Assembly (NCBI GenBank): GCA_003538135.1
Contig: DPOR01000004.1
Coordinates: forward strand, 1-34,740
DNA length: 34,740 bases
Source of the DNA: Oscillospiraceae bacterium
Lineage (GTDB): Bacteria; Bacillota; Clostridia; Oscillospirales; Acutalibacteraceae
Direction: 5' to 3'
The notes below the pieces were generated by a model that had not been told where the DNA came from, made no database searches, and saw only the letters and a list, made by a program, of their open reading frames with translations. A program made the translations under genes and the position numbers. Below, piece by piece: positions 8,209 through 15,923 of this stretch; within the stretch, counting starts at the first letter, position 1; every line of letters begins with the position of its first letter.

Positions 8209-8367
8209 ATGGACAAACCGAAAAAGCAGAAGAAAAAAATAATAGAAATGCCGCCCTATAACGACCCGATGAACAAGGAGGGCGAAATCCCGACCGACGT
8301 GCTCGGCAGCTACTCGGGCACGCCATTGGACGGCTCACAGCCCGTGCAGGACGCGGACGACCTGTAA
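8209..8367 (+). CDS. Conserved small hypothetical protein (52 aa)
   Basis: This 52-residue protein starts at an ATG with AAAGGAGA seven bases upstream; longer in-frame starts further left lack such a site. The N-terminus is a lysine-rich stretch (residues 3-10). It is followed by a hydrophilic, probably disordered tail with IPTDVLGSYSGTP (28-40) and PVQDADDL at the end. I know this TDxxGSYTGxP...PVQDADDL pattern from small uncharacterised proteins of Clostridia, so the gene is very likely real, but the function is unknown. It is divergent from mltG and is closed by its own terminator. Confidence 0.82.
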   Translation: MDKPKKQKKKIIEMPPYNDPMNKEGEIPTDVLGSYSGTPLDGSQPVQDADDL

Positions 8368-8373
8368 AAAAAG

Positions 8374-8427
8374 TCCCCGAAAAAAAGTTAAAGCCGAATG
8401 TGTGCAGCATTCGGCTTTAGCTTTGGG
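8374..8427 (+). terminator. Terminator of the 52-aa gene
   Basis: A perfect 11-bp stem (8390-8400 with 8408-8418) sits inside an outer TCCCC/GGGG pair (8374-8378 with 8424-8427). The T content between the two arms is modest. Confidence 0.7.
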
Positions 8428-8774
8428 GAAAGAGAAAATAAAAATGAAAAAAGAAGTTGACAATTATTAAAACCAGATAAGTAGTTGTCTCTTCAGTACC
8501 TCTCGGGTATACCTATAGGATAATTGTGCCGTATTGCATCAAGTATACATAAATATGAACAAATTGTAAACATTTCCTGTTCTTTTGCTATGATTTGCCT
8601 TTTTTCGGCATTTTTATTGAAAAATTCTGATGCTAAGCCTGTTTTTTCTGAGGCCGAACGGGCAATAATTGCGAGTTTCAGGTTGTATTATTTACATATC
8701 GGGTATAAAATAGTAGGAGCTGTATTTATACCTATATTTACAGCTATGCAGCAACAAACGAAAGGTTTGGTATA
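8419..8774 (+). promoter_or_regulatory. AT-rich leader/promoter region of glgP, no gene seen
   Basis: About 350 bp between terminator and glgP, much AT-richer than its neighbours. Candidate promoters: TTGTAA (8564-8569), 19 bp, then the extended -10 TGC-TATGAT (8589-8594); TTGTCT (8485-8490), 17 bp, then TATACC (8508-8513); and TATAAA at 8704-8709. None stands out. An 83-codon open frame from 8524 has no ribosome site and reads like chance translation. Confidence 0.4.
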
Positions 8775-11180
8775 ATGGATTATTCACTGACAAAGAAGGC
8801 CGCCGAGGAGCAGATAACCGCAAAGCTCTCTCACTTTTTCGGCGTAACTCCCGAGGAGGCCAACTACGAGCAGTTTTACAAGGCTATCGCGATGATAACC
8901 CGCGATATGCTCAGACAGGGCAGGCATGAGTTTGAAAAGCGCTGCGAGGAGAGCGGCTCGAAGCGCGTATACTATCTCTGCATGGAGTTCCTCATGGGAC
9001 GCTCGCTCAAGAACACGCTCTATAACCTCAACCTCATCCCCGTCATGGAGGCGGCGCTCAAGGATTTCGGCATAAAGCTCGACAAGCTCTATGACTGCGA
9101 GCCGGACGCGGGTCTCGGCAACGGCGGTCTGGGCCGCCTTGCGGCGTGCTATCTCGACGCTTTGGCAACCGACGGCTATCTCGGCATGGGCTACTCCATT
9201 CTCTATGAATACGGTATCTTCAAGCAGAAGCTCGTTGACGGCTGGCAGACCGAGATGCCCGATTTCTGGCTCCCCGGCGGCGAGGTATGGCTCGTTGCGC
9301 GCGAGGAGAAGAGCGTTGACGTCAGCTTCGAGGGCAATGTCGTCGACCGCTGGGAGGACGGCTATCACAGCGTCGATATAGAGAACGCGAAGAAGGTTCA
9401 CGCCGTTCCCTACGATATGATGGTCGCCGGCAAGGACGGCAAGGGCGTCAGCGTCCTGCGTCTCTGGAGCGCAAAGAGCTCCGAGATAGACATGAACTCC
9501 TTCAATCAGGGCGATTACCTGCGCGCCATGGAGCAAAACGCCATGGCAGAGGTCATAAGCAAGGTGCTCTATCCCGCGGACAATCATCCCGAGGGCAAGA
9601 GCCTGCGTCTGCGCCAGCAGTATTTCCTCGTCTCCGCGTCCGTTCAGGATATCATCAACCGCCACCTGCGCAAGTACGGCTCGCTCGACAATCTCTGCGA
9701 CAAGATGGCTATCCATATCAACGACACCCACCCGACTCTCGCCATTCCCGAGCTTATGCGTCTGCTGCTTGACGAGTGCGGCTACAGCTGGGACGATGCA
9801 TGGGCTGTTGTCACTGAGGTGTTCGCCTACACGAACCACACGGTTATGAGCGAGGCTCTCGAATGCTGGAGCGAGGATCTCTTCCGCCGCCTGCTTCCGA
9901 GAATATATCAGATAGTCAAGGAGATAGACAACCGTTTCCGCAGCAGCGTCTGGGAGCAGACCCACGACGCCGGCAAGGTCGAGAGAATGGCTATAATCTC
10001 GAACGGCGTAGTGCGTATGGCCAATCTCTGCGTCGCCTGCTGCCACAGCGTCAACGGAGTCTCCGCCCTCCACAGCGAGATACTCAAGGACAGCGTGTTC
10101 CACGACTTCTATACCCTCACGCCCGACAAGTTCTGCAACGTCACAAACGGCATCGCCCACCGCCGCTGGCTCTGCCAGTCGAACCCGCGCCTGACCTCGA
10201 TGCTCAACGACCTTATCGGCGGTGACTTCGTATATAACGCCGAGTGCCTCTCGGAGCTTGCGAAATATAAAGATAACCCCGCGGTGCTCGCGGAGATTGA
10301 GAAGATAAAGACCGCGAACAAAGCGGACTTTGCAAAGCGCGTCAAGGCAAAGACCGGCATAGAGCTCGACCCGAATTCCATTTTCGATGTTCAGGTCAAG
10401 CGCCTGCACGAGTACAAGCGTCAGCATCTCAACGCGCTCAACATCCTCGCAAAATATCTTGCAATAAAGGCGAATCCCTCGGGCGAGTTCACTCCCCACA
10501 CCTATATCTTCGGCGCAAAGGCCGCGAGCGGCTACTTCATGGCGAAGAAGATAATCAGCTTCATCTGCGCTCTCTCGGAGCTTATCAACAACGACCCCGA
10601 TGTTAAGGGCAGGCTCAAGGTCGTCTACATGGAGGACTACAACGTCTCCATGGCTGAATATATGATGCCCGCCGCCGACGTCAGCGAGCAGATTTCCCTC
10701 GCCGGAACCGAGGCGAGCGGCACGGGCAACATGAAGCTGATGATGAACGGCGCTATAACCCTCGGCACACTCGACGGCGCGAATGTCGAGATTCACGACG
10801 CGGTCGGCGACGAGAATATAGTTATCTTCGGCATGACCACCCCCGAGGTCAATGAACTCAAGAGCAAGGGCTATGTTCCGATGAATTTCTACAACAACAA
10901 TGCGGAGCTTCGCAATGTTATCGACTTTATAAACCGCGGCTTCTGCGGCAAGCAGTTCCCGGAGATAAGCGGAACCATCGTCTATCACGATCCCTATATG
11001 GTGCTCGCGGACTTCGCGGACTACCGCCAGGCGCAGAACAAAATAGACGAGCTCTGGGCGGACAGAACGCGCTGGAACTCGATGTCGCTGATGAACACCG
11101 CCTGCTCCGGCAGATTTGCCGCCGACAGAGCGGTAAACGAGTATGCAAAGAACATCTGGCACACCGTCCCTGCAAAATAA
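8775..11180 (+). CDS. glgP: Glycogen/starch (alpha-1,4-glucan) phosphorylase
   Basis: An 801-residue GT35 enzyme that releases glucose-1-phosphate from glycogen or maltodextrin with phosphate and pyridoxal phosphate. Visible marks: YLCMEFLMGRSLKNTL (about 67-82), LGNGGLGRLAACYLDA, HINDTHPTLAIPE, VQVKRLHEYKRQHLN, and the PLP site EASGTGNMK with Lys654. The length is typical of bacterial GlgP without an N-terminal regulatory extension. The ATG follows GAAAGG. No other glycogen gene is adjacent, so it appears to be transcribed alone and is closed by a terminator. The 809-codon open frame on the opposite strand is an antisense shadow. Confidence 0.98.
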   Translation: MDYSLTKKAAEEQITAKLSHFFGVTPEEANYEQFYKAIAMITRDMLRQGRHEFEKRCEESGSKRVYYLCMEFLMGRSLKNTLYNLNLIPVMEAALKDFGIKLDKLYDCEPDAGLGNGGLGRLAACYLDALATDGYLGMGYSILYEYGIFKQKLVDGWQTEMPDFWLPGGEVWLVAREEKSVDVSFEGNVVDRWEDGYHSVDIENAKKVHAVPYDMMVAGKDGKGVSVLRLWSAKSSEIDMNSFNQGDYLRAMEQNAMAEVISKVLYPADNHPEGKSLRLRQQYFLVSASVQDIINRHLRKYGSLDNLCDKMAIHINDTHPTLAIPELMRLLLDECGYSWDDAWAVVTEVFAYTNHTVMSEALECWSEDLFRRLLPRIYQIVKEIDNRFRSSVWEQTHDAGKVERMAIISNGVVRMANLCVACCHSVNGVSALHSEILKDSVFHDFYTLTPDKFCNVTNGIAHRRWLCQSNPRLTSMLNDLIGGDFVYNAECLSELAKYKDNPAVLAEIEKIKTANKADFAKRVKAKTGIELDPNSIFDVQVKRLHEYKRQHLNALNILAKYLAIKANPSGEFTPHTYIFGAKAASGYFMAKKIISFICALSELINNDPDVKGRLKVVYMEDYNVSMAEYMMPAADVSEQISLAGTEASGTGNMKLMMNGAITLGTLDGANVEIHDAVGDENIVIFGMTTPEVNELKSKGYVPMNFYNNNAELRNVIDFINRGFCGKQFPEISGTIVYHDPYMVLADFADYRQAQNKIDELWADRTRWNSMSLMNTACSGRFAADRAVNEYAKNIWHTVPAK

Positions 11181-11203
11181 GGACTGCCGCACTCGGCGCA
11201 GAC

Positions 11204-11282
11204 CAAAGAGCAAAAAAACCGCAGCTCACGCTTTCGGGCGTAGGCTGCGGCTTTTGTTATAGTTGATTTTTGCTCTTTTAAG
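11204..11282 (+). terminator. Terminator of glgP inside a longer hairpin
   Basis: The inner stem CCGCAGC (11219-11225)/GCTGCGG (11244-11250) is followed by CTTTTG. Outer arms AAAGAGCAAAAA (from 11204) and TTTTTGCTCTTT can close a much longer stem. The right half is duplicated at 12771-12838. Confidence 0.75.
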
Positions 11283-11290
11283 CGTTTTTT
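11225..11290. repeat. Imperfect direct repeat, copy 1 (left flank of the nucleotidyltransferase islet)
   Basis: A 66-bp segment from CTCACGC to AAGCGTTTTTT, matching 12771-12838 at most positions with a short indel in a T run. The shared core includes TTTTGCTCTTTTAAGCG-type sequence. The two copies bracket AT-rich DNA. Confidence 0.75.
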
Positions 11291-11407
11291 GCCCGCTCGC
11301 AGTATACTTATACAGCTTCGGGGCAAGAAAACGCTTTCCGCATCCGATTGCGGCAGCCCTTTAAAAGCGGTTCCCCACTCGGCGCATCAACGAGTGTCGA
11401 GCCGGCG

Positions 11408-12205
11408 TCAAAGAAAATCCACTGGGCCATGTGAAATCCCCTTTGCTTGTACTAGTTCATATTCCAGCACATCTGCAAAGCGCTGTATCGGCACTGCAAG
11501 TGTTTCTGCATAGTCAAAGGTCAGTTTATCCTCCTTATATTTCAGCGGATTTCTGCGAACCTTTAACGCATATTGCATTGCGTCTGCATCGGGGCAAAGA
11601 TTATTTTCCAATGCCCATTCTGCGGCGGCGGTCTTTGCGATGATTCTGCCGGTGCGAAGGGTATAAATGCACCGTGCAATATCCAGCAGCCAGCCAAATG
11701 TGTAGAAGCTCCGTCCGGTGCTCTGTGCATATTGTCTGATTGTTTCATAGTGGTGTTTCACATCGGCATACAGCTCTTTGAAAGCGGGATAATTCAAGTT
11801 GTTTCTAATATCCGCCCCATACAAAAGAACGCTGCTCTCGACCAGCTCTGCCATGCAAAAGCTGTCAAACACATAACGGTCGGTAACTCTTTCTCCGCTA
11901 GTTCCCCAATATACGACCCGGTCAGACGCACCTGAGAGGAACGCATCTAACGTGAGCATACCGCCTTCAAAGGAACGGTAATAGAGGTTGCCCGGCTCAT
12001 CTGCAAGCATCGCTTGCCGAAGTCCCACAAGCGATTGTGCCTGTCCCTCACTCATTTGGCTATCCGTCAGAACGAGAACATCAATATCACTCCATCCCAA
12101 TTTGAAATCATCTAGGACGGATGAGCCATACAAATAAATCGACGGCTTAACATCTGAAAGAATACTACTGATTTCGCGAACCATCTTATCTATTGCACGT
12201 TGCAC
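11408..12205 (-). CDS. AadA/ANT-like aminoglycoside nucleotidyltransferase-family protein
   Basis: A 265-residue protein with the Pol-beta-type nucleotidyltransferase fold: YLYGSSVLDDFKLGWSDIDVL (about 24-44), with GSS and the metal-binding Asp40 and Asp42. A helical C-terminal half, including DIARCIYTLRTGRIIAK and AAEWALENN, resembles the C-terminal domain of streptomycin/spectinomycin adenylyltransferases. Transfer of AMP to an aminoglycoside is the likely chemistry, but substrate and resistance are not shown. The start taken is the GTG at 12203-12205, nine bases after GGAGG; an upstream frame extension lacks support. The gene is clearly lower in GC than glgP and the DUF1846 gene and lies between two direct repeats, so recent acquisition is likely. 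A short leader frame overlaps its start. Confidence 0.85.
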   Translation of the reverse strand: MQRAIDKMVREISSILSDVKPSIYLYGSSVLDDFKLGWSDIDVLVLTDSQMSEGQAQSLVGLRQAMLADEPGNLYYRSFEGGMLTLDAFLSGASDRVVYWGTSGERVTDRYVFDSFCMAELVESSVLLYGADIRNNLNYPAFKELYADVKHHYETIRQYAQSTGRSFYTFGWLLDIARCIYTLRTGRIIAKTAAAEWALENNLCPDADAMQYALKVRRNPLKYKEDKLTFDYAETLAVPIQRFADVLEYELVQAKGISHGPVDFL

Positions 12206-12285
12206 AACATTTCGCCTCCATTCATTCCAGTCTGTCCGAAGGAATAAACTTGTTGACCGCTGTCCATATTGGACACAAAAGACAA
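12190..12285 (-). CDS. Possible 31-aa leader peptide overlapping the nucleotidyltransferase start
   Basis: A TTG (12283-12285) follows GGAGGGAG at about six bases and opens a 31-codon frame. The frame contains SNMDSGQQVYSFGQTGMNGG and stops at 12190, 16 nt inside the nucleotidyltransferase gene in another frame. A TGTCC/GGACA hairpin with loop AATAT lies in its early codons. This layout is seen in translationally coupled or attenuated resistance genes. It may still be chance. Confidence 0.4.
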   Translation of the reverse strand: MSFVSNMDSGQQVYSFGQTGMNGGEMLCNVQ

Positions 12286-12331
12286 TAAATTCTCCCTCCG
12301 GCAAACCTCTCGCTCGCCTGTGTGTACACAT

Positions 12332-12362
12332 ATTATATCACAAAAGATAGCCGCGTTTTCAA
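12332..12362 (-). promoter_or_regulatory. Promoter of the nucleotidyltransferase gene
   Basis: On the minus strand TTGAAA (12357-12362), a 19-bp spacer and an extended -10 TGA-TATAAT (TATAAT at 12332-12337). It leaves a ~120-nt leader. Confidence 0.68.
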
Positions 12363-12660
12363 TAGGACTCGCAGAAGTTATCATCCTAATAATGTAACTT
12401 TTCTGTGAGCATAAGCCGATTTGATGGTTTTTACGTTGCCGGACATACTCCACATTGAAATACCTACCTATCGGTTTTACCGTTTTGTGGTGTAATTAAC
12501 GCAATCGCAAATATTCATGCTCATCAGGGAACGATATTCATCATAGCGTGATTTGCTATTTCGTGGGGATTTTTCAACGAGGATGATAACTACTTCACCC
12601 ATTTCACTATCATTGCCTTACAGAGCAGAAAACAAGCGTTTTTCGACCCTTAAGCGCACA

Positions 12661-12702
12661 AAAACAGGCGGCATCCAACCAATGTTGAATGTCGCCTGTT
12701 TT
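12661..12702. terminator. Bidirectional terminator-like hairpin
   Basis: An 11-bp stem with one G-U pair and an inner CAAC/GTTG stem, flanked by A and T runs on the two sides. No gene obviously ends into it, so it may be a remnant of the acquired segment. Confidence 0.5.
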
Positions 12703-12770
12703 GTCCAATCCTGTCTGACAGATGCCGATTTCGTAATTTTCTCAAATTACTGTCTTATCGGCACACGCCT

Positions 12771-12838
12771 CTCGCGCTTTTGGGCGTAGGTTGCGGTTTT
12801 TTTGTTATAATTTGCTTTTGCTCTTTTAAGCGTTTTTT
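12771..12838. repeat. Imperfect direct repeat, copy 2 (right flank of the islet)
   Basis: The counterpart of 11225-11290. It keeps the right half of the glgP terminator region but lacks the left arm, so it can no longer form that hairpin. Confidence 0.75.
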
Positions 12839-12856
12839 ACACGGCTTGATTCAATA

Positions 12857-12887
12857 CAAAGACCCGCAGAGACTGTCTCCGCGGGTC
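12857..12887 (-). terminator. Terminator of the DUF1846 gene
   Basis: The stem GACCCGC-GAGA/TCTC-GCGGGTC (12861-12887) is followed on the minus strand by TTTG; it lies 11 nt after the stop codon. Confidence 0.8.
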
Positions 12888-12897
12888 GATTTCTTGC

Positions 12898-14385
12898 TTA
12901 CGGTTTGTGGTAGAGCTTTTTGACCTGGTAGTGCGGCTCGCAGGTCAGGTTTATACCGAGCTTGCGGTAGATATCCGCGTCAACCTGTGAAAGTATAACG
13001 GAGGAGTGCGCCTCGCAGCCGCGCAGGAGCGAGAGCGTATCAAACGCTTTCTTCGCGGGCTCGCTCTCGATCGCGCTCATGGAGAGCGCTATGAGCACCT
13101 CGTCCGTGTGCAGACGCGGGTTGTTGTTGCCGAGGATGTTAGTCTTGAGCAGCTGTATCGGCTCTATAACGCCGGGGTCTATGAGCAGCTGTTCCTTGGG
13201 CTGACCGCTTAACAGCTTTACGGCGTTGAGTATAGCCGCCGAGCTCGCGCCGAGAAGGTCGGAGGTTTTTCCGGTTATGAGTCTGCCGTCGGGCAGCTCT
13301 ATCGCAACCGCGGGATTGCCCGTATCTCTCGCTCTGTCGAGCGCGGGGCGCACGCAGCGGCGGTATTCCTCGGTGATACCCGCCTGATTCATCAGGCTCT
13401 CGATTTTAGTCAGCTCCGCGTCTCCCGTGAGCCCTCTCTTGTGGTCGCACAGGGCGTCGAAATAGCGGCGGATTATCTCGTTCAAAGAGGCGTCGCGGGT
13501 CGCGGCATCGTCGGAGATACAGTAGCCCGCCATGTTGACGCCCATATCGGTCGGCGACTTATAGGGGCTCACGCCCTCGATTTTCTCGAATATCGCGTTG
13601 AGCACGGGGAAAACCTCAACGTCTCTGTTATAGTTGACGGTGGTCTTGCCGTAGGCCTCGAGGTGGTAGGGATCGATAACGTTGACATCGTTCAAGTCGG
13701 CGGTCGCCGCCTCATATGCGAGGTTCACGGGATGCTTTAAGGGCAGATTCCATATCGGGAACGTCTCGAACTTTGCATATCCCGCCTTTATGCCGCGCAG
13801 GTTGTCGTGGTAAAGCTGGGAGAGGCAGGTCGCCATCTTTCCGCTGCCGGGGCCCGGTGCGGTTATGACAACGAGCGGACGCTCGGTCTCTATGTACTCG
13901 TTCTTGCCGAAGCCGTCCTCGCTGACGATGTGAGGTATATTATATGGGTAGCCCTCTATGGGATAGTGGATGAACACACGCACGCCGAGCTTTTCGAGCC
14001 TGTTTTTGAAGGCGAGCGCGGCGGGCTGACCCTTATACTGTGCGATAACCACACTGCCGACGAAAAGCTCTATGGCGCGGAATGCGTCGATGAGCCTCAA
14101 AACGTCGCTGTCATAGGTTATGCCGAGGTCGCGGCGCATCTTGTTGTTCTGGATATCGCTCGCGTTTATAACGATAACGATCTCAACATCCGAGCCGATA
14201 TTCTTGAGCATCTGGAGCTTACTGTCCGGCTTGAAGCCGGGCAGGACGCGCGAGGCGTGGTAATCGTCGAAGAGCTTGCCGCCGAACTCAAGATAGAGCT
14301 TGCCGCCGAAGTCCTCTATGCGTCGGCTTATCTGCTCCGATTGCTTTTTGATATAAAGGTCGTTGTCGAATCCCACTTTGAACAT
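12898..14385 (-). CDS. DUF1846 / UPF0371 family protein
   Basis: A 495-residue cytosolic protein that matches the DUF1846 (UPF0371) family over its whole length: an MFKVGFDNDLYIKKQSEQI start, then SRRIEDFGGKLYLEFGGKL, DLGITYDSDVLRLID, and HTDEVLIALSMSAI near the end. A phosphate-binding-like loop APGPGSGK (176-183) with MATCLSQ after it suggests nucleotide binding, followed by KFETFPIWNLPLKHPVNLAYEAAT. The family is widespread in Firmicutes and Actinobacteria and, as far as I know, has no settled biochemical role. GTGAGGT precedes the ATG. It has its own strong promoter with an ~90-nt leader containing GC-rich stems, and its own terminator. Confidence 0.92.
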   Translation of the reverse strand: MFKVGFDNDLYIKKQSEQISRRIEDFGGKLYLEFGGKLFDDYHASRVLPGFKPDSKLQMLKNIGSDVEIVIVINASDIQNNKMRRDLGITYDSDVLRLIDAFRAIELFVGSVVIAQYKGQPAALAFKNRLEKLGVRVFIHYPIEGYPYNIPHIVSEDGFGKNEYIETERPLVVITAPGPGSGKMATCLSQLYHDNLRGIKAGYAKFETFPIWNLPLKHPVNLAYEAATADLNDVNVIDPYHLEAYGKTTVNYNRDVEVFPVLNAIFEKIEGVSPYKSPTDMGVNMAGYCISDDAATRDASLNEIIRRYFDALCDHKRGLTGDAELTKIESLMNQAGITEEYRRCVRPALDRARDTGNPAVAIELPDGRLITGKTSDLLGASSAAILNAVKLLSGQPKEQLLIDPGVIEPIQLLKTNILGNNNPRLHTDEVLIALSMSAIESEPAKKAFDTLSLLRGCEAHSSVILSQVDADIYRKLGINLTCEPHYQVKKLYHKP

Positions 14386-14481
14386 TATAAAACCTCACAG
14401 TATATTTTTTGCGCCTGACGCGCTTTATCGCCGCAGTATGCGCCGCTATTCGGCGCGAATTTTATCAAAATCAACTAATTA

Positions 14482-14510
14482 ATTATACAACTTCCGTGCA
14501 GCCTTTGCAA
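14482..14510 (-). promoter_or_regulatory. Sigma-A promoter of the DUF1846 gene
   Basis: On the minus strand TTGCAA (14505-14510), a 17-bp spacer and TATAAT (14482-14487). The leader to the ATG contains a GCGCCG/CGGCGC hairpin (about 14440-14456). Confidence 0.78.
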
Positions 14511-14542
14511 CCGTTTTGAAGCAATACGGACGCGCACGCAAA

Positions 14543-14576
14543 AGAAAAAATCCCCGCATGAAGCTCACACGGGGAC
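14543..14576 (-). terminator. Terminator of the alpha/beta hydrolase gene
   Basis: On the minus strand CCCCG/CGGGG enclose an inner TGA/TCA stem, followed by ATTTTTTC. Confidence 0.78.
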
Positions 14577-14593
14577 ATTGCATCGGCTTACTC

Positions 14594-15535
14594 TCAGATA
14601 TATTTTCTGATGAACTTTTCGACTGCGGGCCAGTACTTGTCGGGGTTGACCGTAGAGGCCTCTGCGTGCGGCGCGCCGGGGATAACAAGCTTTTCCTTGT
14701 CGCACGCGGCGGCGCGGTAGACGCGCTCCTGCATCCAGAAGGGAACGAAATCGTCCTTATCGCCGTGGATGAACAGGGTCGGCGTGACGGAGCGGGAGAC
14801 CTGCTCTATGCAGGACGCCTTTTTCATATCGTAGCCCGCACGAAGCATTGTGGCGCTTCTTGCCGCCGTAAGGAACGGGAACACGGGCAGGCTGTACGCG
14901 TCCTTTATGTTTGATCTGCACTCGTCCCAAACGGAGGTGTATCCGCAGTCCTCAATGGCGCAGACAACATTCGGCTCGAGCGGCTCGCCTGTAGTCATCA
15001 TAACTGTGGCCGCGCCCATGGAGAGACCGAAGAGCACTATCTTTGCGTTCGGGTCCTCGTTGATTATATAATCGACCCATGCCTTGATGTCTATTCTGTC
15101 ATCCCAGCCCATGGCGACATGGTTCGATTCGCTGTCTCCGTGGCCGCAGAGGTGCGGGAACAGGCAGTTGAAGCCCATCTCGTGGAACCTCTTGCCGAAC
15201 GCGCCCATGCTCTTGGGCGAGCCGGTGTAGCCGTGAACAACGATGACCCAGACGTCGCTCGGCTCGTCCGCGAGGATTATCTCGCCGTGGATATAGCCGC
15301 CGCGCGGGGTAACTATCTTCACCTTTGCGGGATTGGAGGCTTCAAACCACTCCATGCCCCTCTGAGTGATCTCGTTATAAGTGCCCTGCTTTGCCTCAAT
15401 TTTCTTGGCTATAGACTTCTTGCTCATGGTCATGTTGAAAATAACGTTGCCCAGAGCGAGATATGCCGCACCGACTGCTGCACCTGCGGAAGCGGCTGCT
15501 ATGACAAGCTTTTCGGGTGATTTTTTCTTTCCCAC
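14594..15535 (-). CDS. Membrane-anchored alpha/beta hydrolase
   Basis: A 313-residue serine hydrolase. One N-terminal hydrophobic, alanine-rich segment (about 9-34) probably anchors it with the catalytic domain outside. Catalytic elements: the oxyanion strand VVHGYTGSPKSM (99-110), the nucleophile Ser172 in GLSMGAAT, the probable acid Asp261 in HGDKDDFVP, and His290 in GAPHAEA. This pattern fits the YqkD/BAAT-like cell-surface hydrolases of Firmicutes; the substrate is unknown. The start is a GTG (15533-15535) with AAAGGA about ten bases upstream; no ATG with a site is present. It has its own promoter and terminator. Confidence 0.92.
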   Translation of the reverse strand: MGKKKSPEKLVIAAASAGAAVGAAYLALGNVIFNMTMSKKSIAKKIEAKQGTYNEITQRGMEWFEASNPAKVKIVTPRGGYIHGEIILADEPSDVWVIVVHGYTGSPKSMGAFGKRFHEMGFNCLFPHLCGHGDSESNHVAMGWDDRIDIKAWVDYIINEDPNAKIVLFGLSMGAATVMMTTGEPLEPNVVCAIEDCGYTSVWDECRSNIKDAYSLPVFPFLTAARSATMLRAGYDMKKASCIEQVSRSVTPTLFIHGDKDDFVPFWMQERVYRAAACDKEKLVIPGAPHAEASTVNPDKYWPAVEKFIRKYI

Positions 15536-15581
15536 TGTACTTCAATCCTTTCTTTTTTTATAAAACGGTGTTTGTAGAAGT

Positions 15582-15610
15582 ATTCTACCATAAAACGCCC
15601 TCGGTTGCAA
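15582..15610 (-). promoter_or_regulatory. Sigma-A promoter of the hydrolase gene
   Basis: On the minus strand TTGCAA (15605-15610), a 17-bp spacer and TAGAAT (15582-15587). Confidence 0.75.
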
Positions 15611-15614
15611 CCAC

Positions 15615-15648
15615 AAAAAGCCCCCTGAGCAAAACGGCTCGCGGAGGC
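15615..15648 (-). terminator. Terminator of the Q/N-rich small gene
   Basis: On the minus strand GCCTCC-GC-GAGC pairs with GCTC-A-GGGGGC (one G-U) and is followed by TTTTT. A second small stem ACCCGC/GCGGGT (15659-15676) lies just before it. Confidence 0.75.
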
Positions 15649-15680
15649 ATGAATATGTACCCGCCTTTTAGCGGGTGAGG

Positions 15681-15806
15681 TTATTCCTCTTTAAGCTTGT
15701 CGCGCTTGTTTTTGGCCTTGTTCTCCTGCTGATTCTGCTGCTTGTTGTTCTGCTGCTGATTCTGTTGGTTCTGACCCTGTTTGTTCTGCTGATTACGGTT
15801 TTCCAT
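15681..15806 (-). CDS. Tiny Gln/Asn-rich hydrophilic protein (41 aa)
   Basis: This 41-residue frame starts at the ATG 15804-15806, ten bases after a GGAG. Residues 4-32 are almost only Q, N and K (QQNKQGQNQQNQQQNNKQQ and onward), and the end is charged (KAKNKRDKLKEE). There is no cysteine, aromatic or hydrophobic segment. Short Q/N-rich proteins of this type occur in Clostridia, some linked to spores, but I cannot assign a family. The dedicated terminator just downstream supports a real gene. An upstream in-frame extension without a ribosome site is less likely. Confidence 0.65.
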   Translation of the reverse strand: MENRNQQNKQGQNQQNQQQNNKQQNQQENKAKNKRDKLKEE

Positions 15807-15923
15807 CAAGAGCACACTCCATAGATCCCTCTGCGGGAAAATTAGGATTTTTTGAATCCTTCCGTATTCTTTCCCCCGGCGCACGGTTTATGAGCGCAAA
15901 ACTGATGAAATTTTTGCCTTTTT

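Larger units (their letters stand above)
12363..12897. other. AT-rich gene-free stretch between the islet promoter and the DUF1846 gene
   Basis: No credible gene is seen. It holds two nested hairpins: 12661-12702 (arms ACAGGCGGCAT/ATGTCGCCTGT with inner CAAC/GTTG) and GCCGAT/ATCGGC around GTAATTT/AAATTAC (about 12724-12762). The second direct repeat and a terminator complete it. A 78-codon frame at 12553 has no ribosome site and crosses the first hairpin. Confidence 0.5.

Noticed and set aside
8524..8775. 83-codon frame in the glgP leader
   Set aside because: TTG start without a ribosome site, low-complexity AT translation, runs into the glgP start region.
8784..11213. 809-codon open frame on the minus strand opposite glgP
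   Set aside because: It mirrors the real glgP frame. Its protein is rich in V, A, L, H and R without family motifs, and there is no ribosome site. It is a product of GC-biased codons.
12553..12789. 78-codon frame in the islet flank
   Set aside because: No ribosome site, and it crosses a terminator hairpin and the direct repeat.
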